Shown here: positions 43,073 through 52,082 of the stretch, in pieces
Numbering within the stretch: position 1 is the first letter of the stretch
Layout: every line of letters begins with the position of its first letter
DNA from: Paracoccus acridae
GTDB taxonomy: Bacteria > Pseudomonadota > Alphaproteobacteria > Rhodobacterales > Rhodobacteraceae
Direction of reading: 5' to 3'
Length of the DNA stretch: 64,000 nucleotides
Assembly (NCBI RefSeq): GCF_014642735.1
Contig: NZ_BMIV01000011.1
Coordinates: forward strand, 1 to 64,000
The notes under the pieces: generated by a model
What the model was told of the DNA's origin: nothing
The model's database searches: none
The model's input: only the letters and a program-made list of their open reading frames with translations
Position numbers and translations under genes: made by a program

Positions 43073-46000
43073 GTGGGAAGCCTCGCGACAGAGTTGCGGC
43101 GCAGGTCGTGCCCGATCCCGAACTCGGCAAAGATTGCCTGCATCGCCGCCAGGGCACCCGGATTTTCCTCCGCGAGGAAATCCCGTACCTCGGCCGAGCC
43201 GAGGGTTGCTTCATGGTAAAGTGCGAAAAGATGCTCGGGAACGGCATGCGCCATCCGGGCAAAGGCCGCCATGTGCTCCAGCGTGGCCGCGATCTCGGCC
43301 GCGCCTCGGAAGCCGTGGCGCATCATTCCCGCCAGCCACCGGGGATTGGTGGCACGGGCCCGGACAACGCGGGCGATTTCCTCGGGAAGAAGCCGCGCGC
43401 GGGGCGTGTCGGGGCGCGTTGCGTCCAGATGGTAAAGCGCGGTCGGCCCCAGTCCCAGGGCAGCGCGGGCTGCGGCGAACCCGGCTTCATGCGCCGCGTA
43501 GTCCATCGCCAAAAGAAGATCAGTCTCGGGGAGGTCCTGCGACAGCACGAAGCCATCAGCCGCCCTGAGCCGCGCCTCGAGCACCGCGCGGTCGGGCGTG
43601 CCGTCGTGACCAAAGGCTGAAGTCTCCAGCCATGCCCTTCCTGCCGCCTCGGCGGTCATGTCGTCGGTGATGCCGGTGCCGAAGCGGCCCGGTGCAGGAG
43701 CGAAGACATGCGAGCCAGGGGCTGCTGCGACATAGGGGTTCATGTCCTCGGCCTCGTCCCGTGCGGCAAGTGCCGCGCAGCCTTGCTGGAACAGCACGAC
43801 GAGGTCCGGGAACGTGTCGCGGAAAAGGCCCGATACCCGCAGCGTCACCTCGATCCGCGGTCGGTCCATCAATGCCAGCGGCGTGACCTCGAAGCCTGTG
43901 ACGCGCTCGGAGGCCGCATCCCAGATCGGCATGAGTCCGGCAAGGTGCAGCGCCATGGCGAAATCCTCGCCTGCCGTCCGCATCGTGGCCGAGCCCCACA
44001 GGTTCACGACCAGACCCTGGGGATAGTCGCCGTGATCCTGCAGATGACGGCGCACGAGTTCCTCGGCCAGCCGGACGCCCTGGGGCCATGCCGCGCGCGA
44101 GGGCACCGCACGCGGATCAACCCCATAGAGATTGCGCCCCGTCGGAAGCACGTCAAGCCGTCCCCGATAGGGCGAGCCAGAAGGACCGGCCGCTATACGC
44201 TGCCCTGCAAGCGCCGCGTGGATCGCCGCGCGTTCCGACGCAAGGGACATCGGATCGCCCTGCGCCCTGCCCTTCTCGTCGGGGGTGCCTTCCCCCCAGA
44301 CATGCAGGCCGTCGCCAAACTGGCTTTCCTTGAGATCGCAAACGAAGCGGTCGATGGCGGTGATCGCCTCGGCGGCTGAGGCACCGGTCTTGATCCCAAG
44401 TTCAGCCTCGAGATCATGCTCGCGCGCCTCGGCCCGGATTAGCGTGATCAACCTCAGACGGCGGGCCGGGTCCAACCCATCGGCGGTTGAATATTCGTCC
44501 AGCAGGCTTTCCAGCCTCAGCAGCCTTTCGGGCATCCCGGAGCTGACGAGTGGCGGCGGAAGATGGCCCAGCGTCAGCGCGCCCAGCCTGCGCCGGGCCT
44601 GCGCGGCCTCCCCAGGATCATTGACGATGAAGGGGTAAAGCACGGGCACGCCGCTGGTCAGCGCCTCGGGCCAGCAGTCCCGCGACAGGGCCGCAGCCTT
44701 GCCCGGCAGCCATTCCAGCGTGCCATGCGCGCCAACATGGATGATCGCATCGATTTTGGCACCATGCTTGAGCCAGAGGTAGTAGGACAGGTAATCGTGA
44801 CCTGGCACATGTGACAGGTCGTGGTAATCGGCCTCTCGTGTGGCGGCCTTGCCCCGCTCAGGCTGCAAGGCCAGAAGCAGGTTGCCGGCCCAAAAGGCTT
44901 GGAACTCCGGTTCTGCAGCCATCTTGCCGTGCGCTTCTTCAAGGTTCCTGCGCAGGCATTCGGAAAGAGAGGACAGCGCATCTTCATAGGCCGTCAAGGA
45001 CCAGCGAAGCCGCGTGGCCTTCAGGTCACGAAGGATGGTTTCGGACGTTATTTCAAGGCCAAGCTGCCGCGCAATGGCCGCCGCCGACGCCAGGGCGTCA
45101 AGCCCGACCGCATGGGCCATCCGCCATTCCTTGCCGGGATAGGTAGACAGGATAAGCGCCACGCGGCGTTCGGACGATGCCAGTTCCTGCAGACGCCGCC
45201 AGTTCATCACCCTGGTAACGACCGCATCAATCCGTTCCGCATCCGGGCTGTGACGCTGAAGCCCGAATTGTAGCGCCGGGTCGGTGTCCGTCATGTCCTT
45301 GAAGGAGATGACGCCCGCATTGATGCGTCCGTCCAGTTCAGGCAGCGCGACATGCATTGCAAGATCGGCGGCGGAAAGGCCGCGTTCCGACCCCTCCCAT
45401 GCGGCACGATCAGAGGTCGCGTGAATGACCTGGAAGACAGGCACGCCCGGGGCATCGAGGGGCGACGCATCCCCTGCCCGCCCCGCAAAGGCGGTGGCGT
45501 TGACGATGGCTGCGGGTGCGAGCCGGGGCAGCATGGCCCGCAGCCAATCGGCCGCAGCTGCGTCCTTGAGGCTGGGAAGGAAAAGTCCCACGGCCTGCAC
45601 ATCCCGAGCCTCGAAGGCGCGGATCAGTGCGTTGATCGAGGCAGTGTCGGAGGCAGCCGCCCAAGCGCGATAGAAGGGAATGAGGACCAGAGGGCGATCA
45701 TCCCGTTGAAACTCTTTGATGGGCCCTGGTTCGGGGTGCCAGAAGCCATGGTTCGGCAGCATCGTAGCGCCATGCGGCGGCGCCGTCTCCAGCCCCGCGG
45801 CCGAGGTGAGCAGGGCCAATGCATCATGAGCGGCAAGTTCGCCCCCGGCCTCGCACAGCTTCGTCAGGTGCCGCAGGGTGGAAACGGGCAGCGTCGAAGC
45901 CTCGTCGAGCACAGGGTCCGGCTGGCCGTCTGCCGGCAGGAAGGCCAGCGCGATCCCCTTCTCGCGCGCCATGCGGGAAAGCTCGTCCACGCCGTAGGGC

Positions 46001-46278
46001 CAATAGCTTCTGCCACCGATCAGGCGCACCAGAATGCCTTTGGCCGCCGGCAGGGTGCGCTCGGCATAGGTGTCGACGGACAGCGGATGGCGGAGGCGCG
46101 AGAGATTGGCCAGACGCAGGGTGGGCAGCTGGTCCCTGCCACGCCGCCAGCCTGCCGCGAAAGCTCCGAGGTCGCTGTCCGAAAAGGACAGCACCACCAG
46201 ATCCGCAGGCGATTGCCCCAGATCCTCCGGCTGGGCGGTCTCATCCAACCCGTGGCTTTCGCGGAAGAGGACGTGCAT
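43069..46278 (-). CDS. cobN: Cobaltochelatase large subunit CobN
   Basis: A 1069-residue Mg-chelatase H-family protein that inserts cobalt into hydrogenobyrinic acid a,c-diamide with CobS/CobT partners. Recognisable parts include VLSFSDSDLGAFAAGWRRG near the N-terminus, IIHVGAHGTLEWLPGKAAAL, FIVNDPGEAAQARRRLG, VVNLWGSATMRTAGEDFA and DKG-like turns around residue 700. The ATG at 46278 overlaps the cobW stop. It is somewhat short compared with CobN proteins of about 1250 residues. The ATPase partners cobS/cobT of the chelatase are not in the window. Confidence 0.9.
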   Translation of the reverse strand: MHVLFRESHGLDETAQPEDLGQSPADLVVLSFSDSDLGAFAAGWRRGRDQLPTLRLANLSRLRHPLSVDTYAERTLPAAKGILVRLIGGRSYWPYGVDELSRMAREKGIALAFLPADGQPDPVLDEASTLPVSTLRHLTKLCEAGGELAAHDALALLTSAAGLETAPPHGATMLPNHGFWHPEPGPIKEFQRDDRPLVLIPFYRAWAAASDTASINALIRAFEARDVQAVGLFLPSLKDAAAADWLRAMLPRLAPAAIVNATAFAGRAGDASPLDAPGVPVFQVIHATSDRAAWEGSERGLSAADLAMHVALPELDGRINAGVISFKDMTDTDPALQFGLQRHSPDAERIDAVVTRVMNWRRLQELASSERRVALILSTYPGKEWRMAHAVGLDALASAAAIARQLGLEITSETILRDLKATRLRWSLTAYEDALSSLSECLRRNLEEAHGKMAAEPEFQAFWAGNLLLALQPERGKAATREADYHDLSHVPGHDYLSYYLWLKHGAKIDAIIHVGAHGTLEWLPGKAAALSRDCWPEALTSGVPVLYPFIVNDPGEAAQARRRLGALTLGHLPPPLVSSGMPERLLRLESLLDEYSTADGLDPARRLRLITLIRAEAREHDLEAELGIKTGASAAEAITAIDRFVCDLKESQFGDGLHVWGEGTPDEKGRAQGDPMSLASERAAIHAALAGQRIAAGPSGSPYRGRLDVLPTGRNLYGVDPRAVPSRAAWPQGVRLAEELVRRHLQDHGDYPQGLVVNLWGSATMRTAGEDFAMALHLAGLMPIWDAASERVTGFEVTPLALMDRPRIEVTLRVSGLFRDTFPDLVVLFQQGCAALAARDEAEDMNPYVAAAPGSHVFAPAPGRFGTGITDDMTAEAAGRAWLETSAFGHDGTPDRAVLEARLRAADGFVLSQDLPETDLLLAMDYAAHEAGFAAARAALGLGPTALYHLDATRPDTPRARLLPEEIARVVRARATNPRWLAGMMRHGFRGAAEIAATLEHMAAFARMAHAVPEHLFALYHEATLGSAEVRDFLAEENPGALAAMQAIFAEFGIGHDLRRNSVARLPT

Positions 46279-47294
46279 CAGGCTAGCGCAGACCGGATGG
46301 CAACGGGGTCGACGTCTCCTTTTTGCGCAATCACGACAAGGCGTCCGTGTCGGGGCTGATCCCCCCACGGACGGTCGAACTGGTGGCGCACACGCGCACC
46401 TACGGCCTGAACCAGAAGCCGCAGCGGCTTACCCTCGACTGCGACATGGCCCTTGACCCGAAGGACCTTCTGCACTTCGGCCAGTGTCGCGATCTTGCTG
46501 GCCAATGCCTTGGGATCCGTCTGTTCGGGCAGGTCGATCACCACCGTGTCAAAGTCGTCATGGTCATGCTCCTCCTCGCCCTCGTGGTGCGAAGGACGTG
46601 CGGCCAGATCGTTCTCGGCCGCCGCGTTGATCCCCAGAACCACTCGGGGATCAATCACGCCCTCCGTCAGGGCCACCATGGGCAGCGGACGCGGTGCCTC
46701 GGCCGTGATGATCTCGCGGGCAGCAGCAAGACCCGCCTCGCCAGCCAGGTCAGCCTTGGAAAGCAGCACGATATCCGCACAGGCGATCTGGTCTTCGAAC
46801 ACCTCGGACAACGGTGTCTCGTGATCAAGCTCGCTTGCGTCGCCGGGATGCGCCGGATCGGGGGCAAAGCGGCCTGCCGCTACGGCCTCGGCATCGGCCA
46901 CGGCAACCACGCCGTCGATGGTGATGCGCGAGCGCAGGTCCGGCCAGTCGAAGGCCTTGAGCAGAGGCTTGGGCAGGGCCAGCCCCGAAGTCTCGATCAC
47001 GATATGGTCGGGTTTGGGGTCGAGCGCCAGAAGCCGCTCGATGGACGGGATGAACTCATCGGCGACGGTGCAGCAGATGCAGCCGTTGGTCAGCTCGACG
47101 ATGTTCGCCTCGGGGCAGTTGGCATCGGCGCAGGCGCGGATCAGGTCGCCATCCACACCGACATCTCCGAACTCGTTGACCAGCACCGCCAACCGGCGCC
47201 CCTCGGGGTTCTGCAGCAGATGGCGGATCAGCGTCGTCTTGCCAGCCCCCAGAAATCCGGTGACGATGGTGACGGGGGTTTTTTCAAGTGACAT
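46278..47294 (-). CDS. cobW: CobW, G3E-family GTPase metallochaperone
   Basis: A 338-residue GTPase thought to deliver cobalt to the chelatase. The P-loop is VTGFLGAGKTTLIRH, and the metal-binding ELTNGCICCTVADEF holds the CxCC motif. The G3 region is VIETSGLALPKPLLKAF, LLSKADLA gives specificity, and a His/Asp/Glu-rich loop HHEGEEEHDHDDFD lies near residue 225. A C-terminal CobW_C domain follows. Placed between DUF1636 and cobN behind a cobalamin riboswitch, which supports a cobalt rather than zinc role. Confidence 0.92.
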   Translation of the reverse strand: MSLEKTPVTIVTGFLGAGKTTLIRHLLQNPEGRRLAVLVNEFGDVGVDGDLIRACADANCPEANIVELTNGCICCTVADEFIPSIERLLALDPKPDHIVIETSGLALPKPLLKAFDWPDLRSRITIDGVVAVADAEAVAAGRFAPDPAHPGDASELDHETPLSEVFEDQIACADIVLLSKADLAGEAGLAAAREIITAEAPRPLPMVALTEGVIDPRVVLGINAAAENDLAARPSHHEGEEEHDHDDFDTVVIDLPEQTDPKALASKIATLAEVQKVLRVKGHVAVEGKPLRLLVQAVGARVRHQFDRPWGDQPRHGRLVVIAQKGDVDPVAIRSALA

Positions 47295-47295
47295 T

Positions 47296-47646
47296 TCAGA
47301 CCTCGATCGGGGGAATGCGGGCAATGGTGTTCTTGCGGATCACTTCGGGACGGGAGCGCCAGGGCACGATGCCATCTGGCGTCGCGGCATAGGCGCGGGC
47401 CATCTCGGCCACGTCGTCCGGATGCAGGTCAGGATCCAGTCCCCCCTGCACATAGGTCCAGCGGCCAGGTCCACGGAACACGACAACGCAGGAGCGCTCG
47501 CAGGCCGAAAAACATTCCTGTCGGTCATGAGGCACGCCGCGCGCGGAAAGCGCATCGGACAGCCGCGCCCCGTCACGCGGGCCCTGCGGATCGGTGCCGT
47601 CGCGCCTGCAGGTGATGCAGACCGTCAGCGCATTCATCTTGGCCAT
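47296..47646 (-). CDS. DUF1636-family cysteine-rich protein
   Basis: A 116-residue protein with CITCRRDGTDP near the N-terminus and ECFSACERSCVVVFRG in the middle, five conserved-looking Cys that resemble thioredoxin-like [2Fe-2S] ferredoxins. DUF1636 genes are often next to cobW and cobN; an iron-sulfur or cobalt-handling role is likely but unproven. The ATG at 47646 follows cgggagggcag, and MNALTV at 47637 is an alternative. First gene behind riboswitch 2, 1 nt before cobW. Confidence 0.8.
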   Translation of the reverse strand: MAKMNALTVCITCRRDGTDPQGPRDGARLSDALSARGVPHDRQECFSACERSCVVVFRGPGRWTYVQGGLDPDLHPDDVAEMARAYAATPDGIVPWRSRPEVIRKNTIARIPPIEV

Positions 47647-47785
47647 CTGCCCTCCCGGCAAGCCAATGGACGCGGGAGCAAGGATTTGCGCGCAGGACAT
47701 GCGAAAGCCTGATGGCCGCCGTCATGGCTTGCACACGGTTCACCCCGACCGCAACACAATGCGAATGCGAAATCTCGCACCGCAC

Positions 47786-47945
47786 GCTGGCAGGTCTCCC
47801 GGCTTGCGGATGACGGGGATTTTCCCCGACGGTCACCCGACCTTCCCAGGCTGTTCGGCCCAGTGGCATCCGGGTGACCTCTCCGGTCACGGTCGCGGGG
47901 GCGGCTGCGCTTTGCTGGAAACCAGCTATCGCATTCCCTCTTAGC
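47786..47945 (-). promoter_or_regulatory. Cobalamin riboswitch 2
   Basis: On the minus strand the conserved blocks appear as gggaatgcgatagctgg, gcccccgcgaccgtgacc, gccactgggcc, cagcctgggaagg and the B12 box ccgcaagccgggagacctgc ending near 47789. It precedes DUF1636, cobW, cobN and the corrin-ring genes. Its 5' end is within 75 nt of the divergent cobO start, so promoters for the two directions must be packed here or overlap cobO. Confidence 0.92.
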
Positions 47946-48018
47946 TCGCGCTGTGCGAGAACCAACGATGCACGAGGGAAGCCACGAGACCGCCTCGCTT
48001 GTCAAGAGAAAGGGAGCC

Positions 48019-48642
48019 ATGCCGACAGGAACAGTCCCCAATGAGGCCGCGCGCCATGCCGAGAAGAAGGCCCGGATCAAGGCGGCCCGCGACCGGATGA
48101 TGGCAGAGAAGACCGGCGAGAAGGGCCTGATCCTGGTGCTGACAGGCCCGGGAAAAGGCAAATCGTCCTCGGCCTTCGGCATGGTGATGCGGGCGATCTC
48201 GCATGGGATGCCGGTGGCGGTCGTTCAGTTCATCAAGGGCGCGATGGCGACGGGTGAGCGGGATTTCCTGCTGACCCATTTCCCCATCCTTTGCGAGTTC
48301 CATACCATGGGTGAAGGCTTTACCTGGGAAACCCAGGACCTGGAGCGTGATCGTGCCGCCGCCGCCCGTGCCTGGGCCAAGGCGAAAGACCTGATCCGGG
48401 ACGAACGCAACCGGATGGTTCTTCTGGACGAGATCAACATCGCCTTGCGCTATGACTATCTCGACATCGCCGAGGTCGTGGACTTCCTCCGGTCCGAGAA
48501 GCCCGAGATGACCCATGTTCTGCTCACGGGCCGCAATGCCAAGCCTGACCTGATCGAGATCGCCGATCTGGTGACGGAAATGACAGTTGTGAAGCATCCC
48601 TTCCGACAGGGAATCAAGGCTCAGGCGGGGATCGAGTTTTGA
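48019..48642 (+). CDS. cobO: Cob(I)yrinic acid a,c-diamide adenosyltransferase CobO
   Basis: A 207-residue ATP:corrinoid adenosyltransferase of the CobA/CobO/BtuR type. The P-loop is [20 protein letters not shown] near residue 40, then [36 protein letters not shown] and [20 protein letters not shown]. The ATG at 48019 follows aaaggga; a GTG at 47953 would add 22 residues that overlap the riboswitch boundary region. The stop overlaps the cobQ start. Confidence 0.92.
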   Translation: MPTGTVPNEAARHAEKKARIKAARDRMMAEKTGEKGLILVLTGPGKGKSSSAFGMVMRAISHGMPVAVVQFIKGAMATGERDFLLTHFPILCEFHTMGEGFTWETQDLERDRAAAARAWAKAKDLIRDERNRMVLLDEINIALRYDYLDIAEVVDFLRSEKPEMTHVLLTGRNAKPDLIEIADLVTEMTVVKHPFRQGIKAQAGIEF

Positions 48643-50087
48643 CACATGCGCTGATGCTCCAGGGAACCGGATCGAACGTCGGAAAATCCCTGCTTGTTGC
48701 CGGCCTCTGCCGGGCGGCCGTGCGGCGCGGTCTGTCCGTGCGCCCCTTCAAGCCGCAGAACATGTCGAACAACGCTGCCGTGACAGTGGATGGCGGCGAG
48801 ATTGGCCGCGCGCAAGCTCTTCAGGCGCTTGCCTGCGGTGTCGAGTCCCACACCGACATGAACCCGGTCCTGCTGAAACCCGAGACGGACATCGGCGCGC
48901 AGGTCATCGTGCAGGGAAAGCGGCGCGCCACCCTGAAGGCCCGCGACTACGCGCGACTGAAGCCGAAGCTGATGACGCCGGTTCTGGAAAGCTTCGAGCG
49001 GCTGAAGGCCGAGGCTGATCTGGTTATCGTCGAAGGCGCGGGCAGCCCGGCCGAGATCAACCTGCGCCAGGGAGACATCGCCAACATGGGGTTTGCCGCG
49101 GCCGCAAATATTCCCGTGGTGCTCATCGGCGACATCGATCGCGGGGGTGTCATTGCGCAACTGGTCGGATCCAGGATCGTCCTCGACCCCGAGGATGCCG
49201 CACGCATCAAGGGTTTCATCGTCAATCGATTTCGCGGCGACCCCTCGCTCTTTGACGACGGCTATCGGATGATCGCCGAGCAGACCGGCTGGCCGGGTTT
49301 CGGTGTGCTTCCATGGTTCGCCAGGGCCACGCTGCTTCCTGCCGAGGACGCGCTCGACCTGCAGCCTTTTGGGGAAGGTGCGATCAAGATTGCCTGGCTC
49401 GCCCTGTCCCGCATTGCGAATTTCGACGATCTCGATCCCTTGAAAACGCATCCCGGCGTCAGGCTCGAAATGGTTCGGCCGGGACAAGCCATTCCAGGCG
49501 ATGCTGCGGCGGTTATTATTCCGGGCACGAAGTCTACCCGGGCCGACCTTGCCTTCCTGCGCGCACAGGGGTGGGACATCGACCTCAAGGCCCATCACCG
49601 CCGCGGCGGTCGCATACTGGGGATATGTGGCGGGTTCCAGATGTTGGGCAACAGCATTGTGGATCCACATGGCATCGAAGGAGAGGCCGGTGAAACCGAG
49701 GGTCTTGGCTACCTGGATGTCCAGACGGTGCTGGCAGCCGACAAGCGCCTGACCCGCGTAACCGCCGTCCATGCTCTTTCCGGCCTGCAGGTCGCGGGTT
49801 ACGAGATCCACCTGGGCAGAACCGAAGGGATCGGTTGCCTGCGCCCCTTTGCCCATATCCACGATTGCCCGGACGGTGCGCGTTCGCGGGATGGACGGGT
49901 AGAGGGAACCTATTTGCACGGGCTGTTCACATCGGACCCGTTCCGCAATGCCTGGCTTCAAGGCCTGGGCGCAAGAACAAGCCCCTTTTCCTATGCCGCA
50001 GAAATCGACACGGTGCTTGACGAGCTTGCCCTCCATATCGAGGCCCATCTTGAAGTGGAGGAGTTGTTGAGGCTGGCGCAGGTGTAA
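48639..50087 (+). CDS. cobQ: Cobyric acid synthase CobQ
   Basis: A 482-residue glutamine-dependent amidase that adds four amides to adenosylcobyrinic acid a,c-diamide. The N-terminal ATPase domain has [20 protein letters not shown] and [20 protein letters not shown]. The C-terminal amidotransferase has [20 protein letters not shown] with the catalytic Cys. The likely start is a TTG at 48639 that overlaps the cobO stop (TTGA); this gives the usual N-terminus [12 protein letters not shown]. An ATG at 48654 would cut into the conserved start. Confidence 0.92.
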   Translation: MTHALMLQGTGSNVGKSLLVAGLCRAAVRRGLSVRPFKPQNMSNNAAVTVDGGEIGRAQALQALACGVESHTDMNPVLLKPETDIGAQVIVQGKRRATLKARDYARLKPKLMTPVLESFERLKAEADLVIVEGAGSPAEINLRQGDIANMGFAAAANIPVVLIGDIDRGGVIAQLVGSRIVLDPEDAARIKGFIVNRFRGDPSLFDDGYRMIAEQTGWPGFGVLPWFARATLLPAEDALDLQPFGEGAIKIAWLALSRIANFDDLDPLKTHPGVRLEMVRPGQAIPGDAAAVIIPGTKSTRADLAFLRAQGWDIDLKAHHRRGGRILGICGGFQMLGNSIVDPHGIEGEAGETEGLGYLDVQTVLAADKRLTRVTAVHALSGLQVAGYEIHLGRTEGIGCLRPFAHIHDCPDGARSRDGRVEGTYLHGLFTSDPFRNAWLQGLGARTSPFSYAAEIDTVLDELALHIEAHLEVEELLRLAQV

Positions 50088-50208
50088 GGCTTGGAACTGG
50101 CCTTCGCTTGCTCCCTCAACGAACCTGTATCCGAAAGAGGTGTGCAGCGTCGGTCACGAGGCGCAGATCCTGCTTGACGCATGACAACCAAGGCGCCCAC
50201 AAGGGGCC

Positions 50209-50393
50209 ATGGCGTTCGGTCGGCACAACCCGACTGGACTTAATCGGGAATGGGGAACGGGCATTCCGCAAGGATGCTCCAAGCCTCAACCGCCCCCGCG
50301 ACTGTGTGCGGAGAGCGGCCTTCCAAGAAGCCACTGGTCCGATGGACTGGGAAGGGGGAAGGCTGCTGTGACCCGCAAGTCAGGAGACCGGCC
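50209..50393 (+). promoter_or_regulatory. Cobalamin riboswitch 3
   Basis: On the plus strand the order is cttaatcgggaatgggg, gcccccgcgactgtgtgcgg, agccactgg, gggaagggggaaggc and the B12 box cccgcaagtcaggagaccgg ending at 50393. It stands 48 nt before the CbiM-like permease gene, so cobalt uptake should be shut off by cobalamin. Confidence 0.92.
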
Positions 50394-50440
50394 ATGCAGG
50401 AAATGTCAAACGCTGTCGGTGGGACGGCAAGGAGAGACGG

Positions 50441-51118
50441 ATGCATATCGAACCAGGCCTCGTTGATGGGGCCAAGATTTTTCTGAGCTATGTCACTGCG
50501 GCGGGCGCTGGCGCCTATGCGCTCCAGCGTGGCTGGATCACGTTGCGCGAGCAGGGTGTGGCTTCCTTCGCCGGGCGTGCTATTGCGAGCACGGCCTTGG
50601 TATTTTCCTTCTTCGAGATACTGCCACACTTTCCGGTCGGCGTGTCGGAGGTCCATCTCATTCTCGGGTCGACACTGTTCCTGATCTTCGGTGTGGCGCC
50701 TGCTGCGTTCGGCCTCGCTTTGGGGCTGCTCTTGCAGGGGCTGCTGTTCGCACCCTTCGACCTGCCCCAATACGGCATGAACTTGACCACCCTGCTGGTG
50801 CCGCTTTTTGCACTTGAGGCTCTCGCCCGCCGCATCATTCCATCCGGCATGGCCTATGTGGATCTGAGCTATGGCCAGGTGCTGTCGCTGTCTCTGGCCT
50901 ATCAGGGCGGCATCGTGGCCTGGGTGGCATTCTGGGCCCTTTACGGTCAAGGCCTGACTTCAGCCAACCTGGCAGCCATCAGCACATTTGGTGGCGCCTA
51001 CCTTCTTGTGGTCCTGATCGAGCCGTTGGTTGATCTTCTGGTCCTCGGCAGCGCCAAGGCAATCCGGGGTCTCAAGGGGTCGAAATGGGTCACCCCACGC
51101 CTGCACTCGGCTGCCTGA
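50441..51118 (+). CDS. CbiM-like cobalt ECF-transporter permease component
   Basis: A 225-residue membrane protein with about six hydrophobic segments, beginning MHIEPGLVDGAKIFLSYVTA. The MHI start supplies the N-terminal His that coordinates the metal in CbiM/NikM. EVHLILGSTLFLIFGVAPAA and LLLQGLLFAPFDLPQYGMN match the alphaproteobacterial CbiM-like group. The cobalamin riboswitch upstream and the terminator downstream mark a single-gene unit. No CbiN, CbiQ or CbiO is next to it. Confidence 0.82.
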   Translation: MHIEPGLVDGAKIFLSYVTAAGAGAYALQRGWITLREQGVASFAGRAIASTALVFSFFEILPHFPVGVSEVHLILGSTLFLIFGVAPAAFGLALGLLLQGLLFAPFDLPQYGMNLTTLLVPLFALEALARRIIPSGMAYVDLSYGQVLSLSLAYQGGIVAWVAFWALYGQGLTSANLAAISTFGGAYLLVVLIEPLVDLLVLGSAKAIRGLKGSKWVTPRLHSAA

Positions 51119-51182
51119 TCTCTGTCCAGGTTAGGGTTTTTCCTATCCAGAAACACAGCCCCTCAGGCAAGACCTCGTTCCT

Positions 51183-51209
51183 AAGCCCTGCCGTACGGCA
51201 GGGCTTTTT
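51183..51209 (+). terminator. Intrinsic terminator after the CbiM-like gene
   Basis: A 24-nt perfect inverted repeat, AAGCCCTGCCGT followed by ACGGCAGGGCTT, is followed by a T run. It lies 64 nt after the stop codon at 51118 and is a typical Rho-independent terminator. Confidence 0.9.
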
Positions 51210-51260
51210 GCTGAAACCTCTGAGTGCAGGTCCAAAACAGGTTTGCGGCCTGGCGGGTTT

Positions 51261-51413
51261 TTAGAAGGCGTGAAGCGTGCCTGATGCTATCAACACGACA
51301 TGCAGGTGAATGTCATACTTCTTGGCCAGCTCAGCCGTGGTCAACTCCTCGCGAATGGCTTCCAGAGGCAAAGTCGCTTTCAATTTGGCCGAATAACGCT
51401 TCCGTTTCGTCAT
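51261..51413 (-). mobile_element. IS3-family orfA remnant
   Basis: The minus strand encodes MTKRKRYSAKLKATLPLEAI followed by REELTTAELAKKYDIHLH, the HTH of IS3-family OrfA proteins (usual form KRYSAEFKAKVALEA). It diverges and stops after 50 residues. The remaining stretch to about 51750 has low coding character. Confidence 0.7.
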
Positions 51414-51756
51414 GCGAATCGGTCCTTCGTCAATCGCCAAAGCTTAACGACTGGTCCGAATTCCTGCGACCACCTCTCTCTATGACGGTCAACACGCGCG
51501 ATCGATCAGCTTGCGCACGGATGCCCTAGTGATCTGGCGCACCCCTGATGTCGTCATAAGGGCAACAGGTCTTTAAGAGTTCGCCTCCAAAGAATGGCCA
51601 AGGAATTTAGACTTTCCTCAACCGACTTGACCAGCCAAGTCGTACAAGTGCCGCAGCAGATTCTAACGGGTATTATGGAATACGAGCTTGCGAAAGTTCT
51701 TCTATCTTGAGTTCAGCCATGAGCACCTGATAGCGAGCGGATGTAACTGTTTCCTG

Positions 51757-51877
51757 TCAGTTTCTTGAATTGCTGGGCAGAGGCGAGGACGAACCGGTCC
51801 GGCTTGGTGCGTTGTTCTCAAGGACCGACGACTGGGGCGTCTACACCTTGACGAACAGACAACTGATCACAGGCTAG
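51757..51877 (+). pseudogene. Possible remnant of an RND efflux adaptor (HlyD-like)
   Basis: A short frame ends at 51877 with LELLGRGEDEPVRLGALFSR and DDWGVYTLTN. This resembles the segment ALF-x-DGGGWAVFVVEDG found near the C-terminus of periplasmic adaptor proteins. No start or upstream part is present. Recognition is weak and based on about 30 residues. 51878-52030 holds nothing else I can name. Confidence 0.25.
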
Positions 51878-52030
51878 AACCCTGCATCTTCCGCAGCAAC
51901 CGCTGAGCGGCTACTGGCGGCCCTTCGGCCCGACGCAGCGCGCTGAAGCAGAAACGGGCAGGGGTAATCCTCTCGCTTCAGCAGGGTGCGGTCATAGAAG
52001 TCAGGTCAGGTGAGCATCTTCAGCTTCTAG

Positions 52031-52076
52031 GTAGGGGTTGACCCCCGCCGGGAAGGCGGGGGCATGGTGCCCCTAC
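52031..52076 (-). terminator. Long two-part hairpin after the phytase-like gene
   Basis: Outer arms GTAGGGG (52031-52037) and CCCCTAC (52070-52076) enclose inner arms CCCCCGCC (52042-52049) and GGCGGGGG (52055-52062). It begins 7 nt after the stop of the gene at 52083. There is no T tract. It may stop transcription, or be a palindromic repeat derived from an IS200/IS605-type end. Confidence 0.5.
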
Positions 52077-52082
52077 CAAGGC

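Noticed and set aside
48621..50048. 475-codon minus-strand frame opposite cobQ
   Set aside because: cobQ on the plus strand has full family motifs; the antisense frame has no domain.
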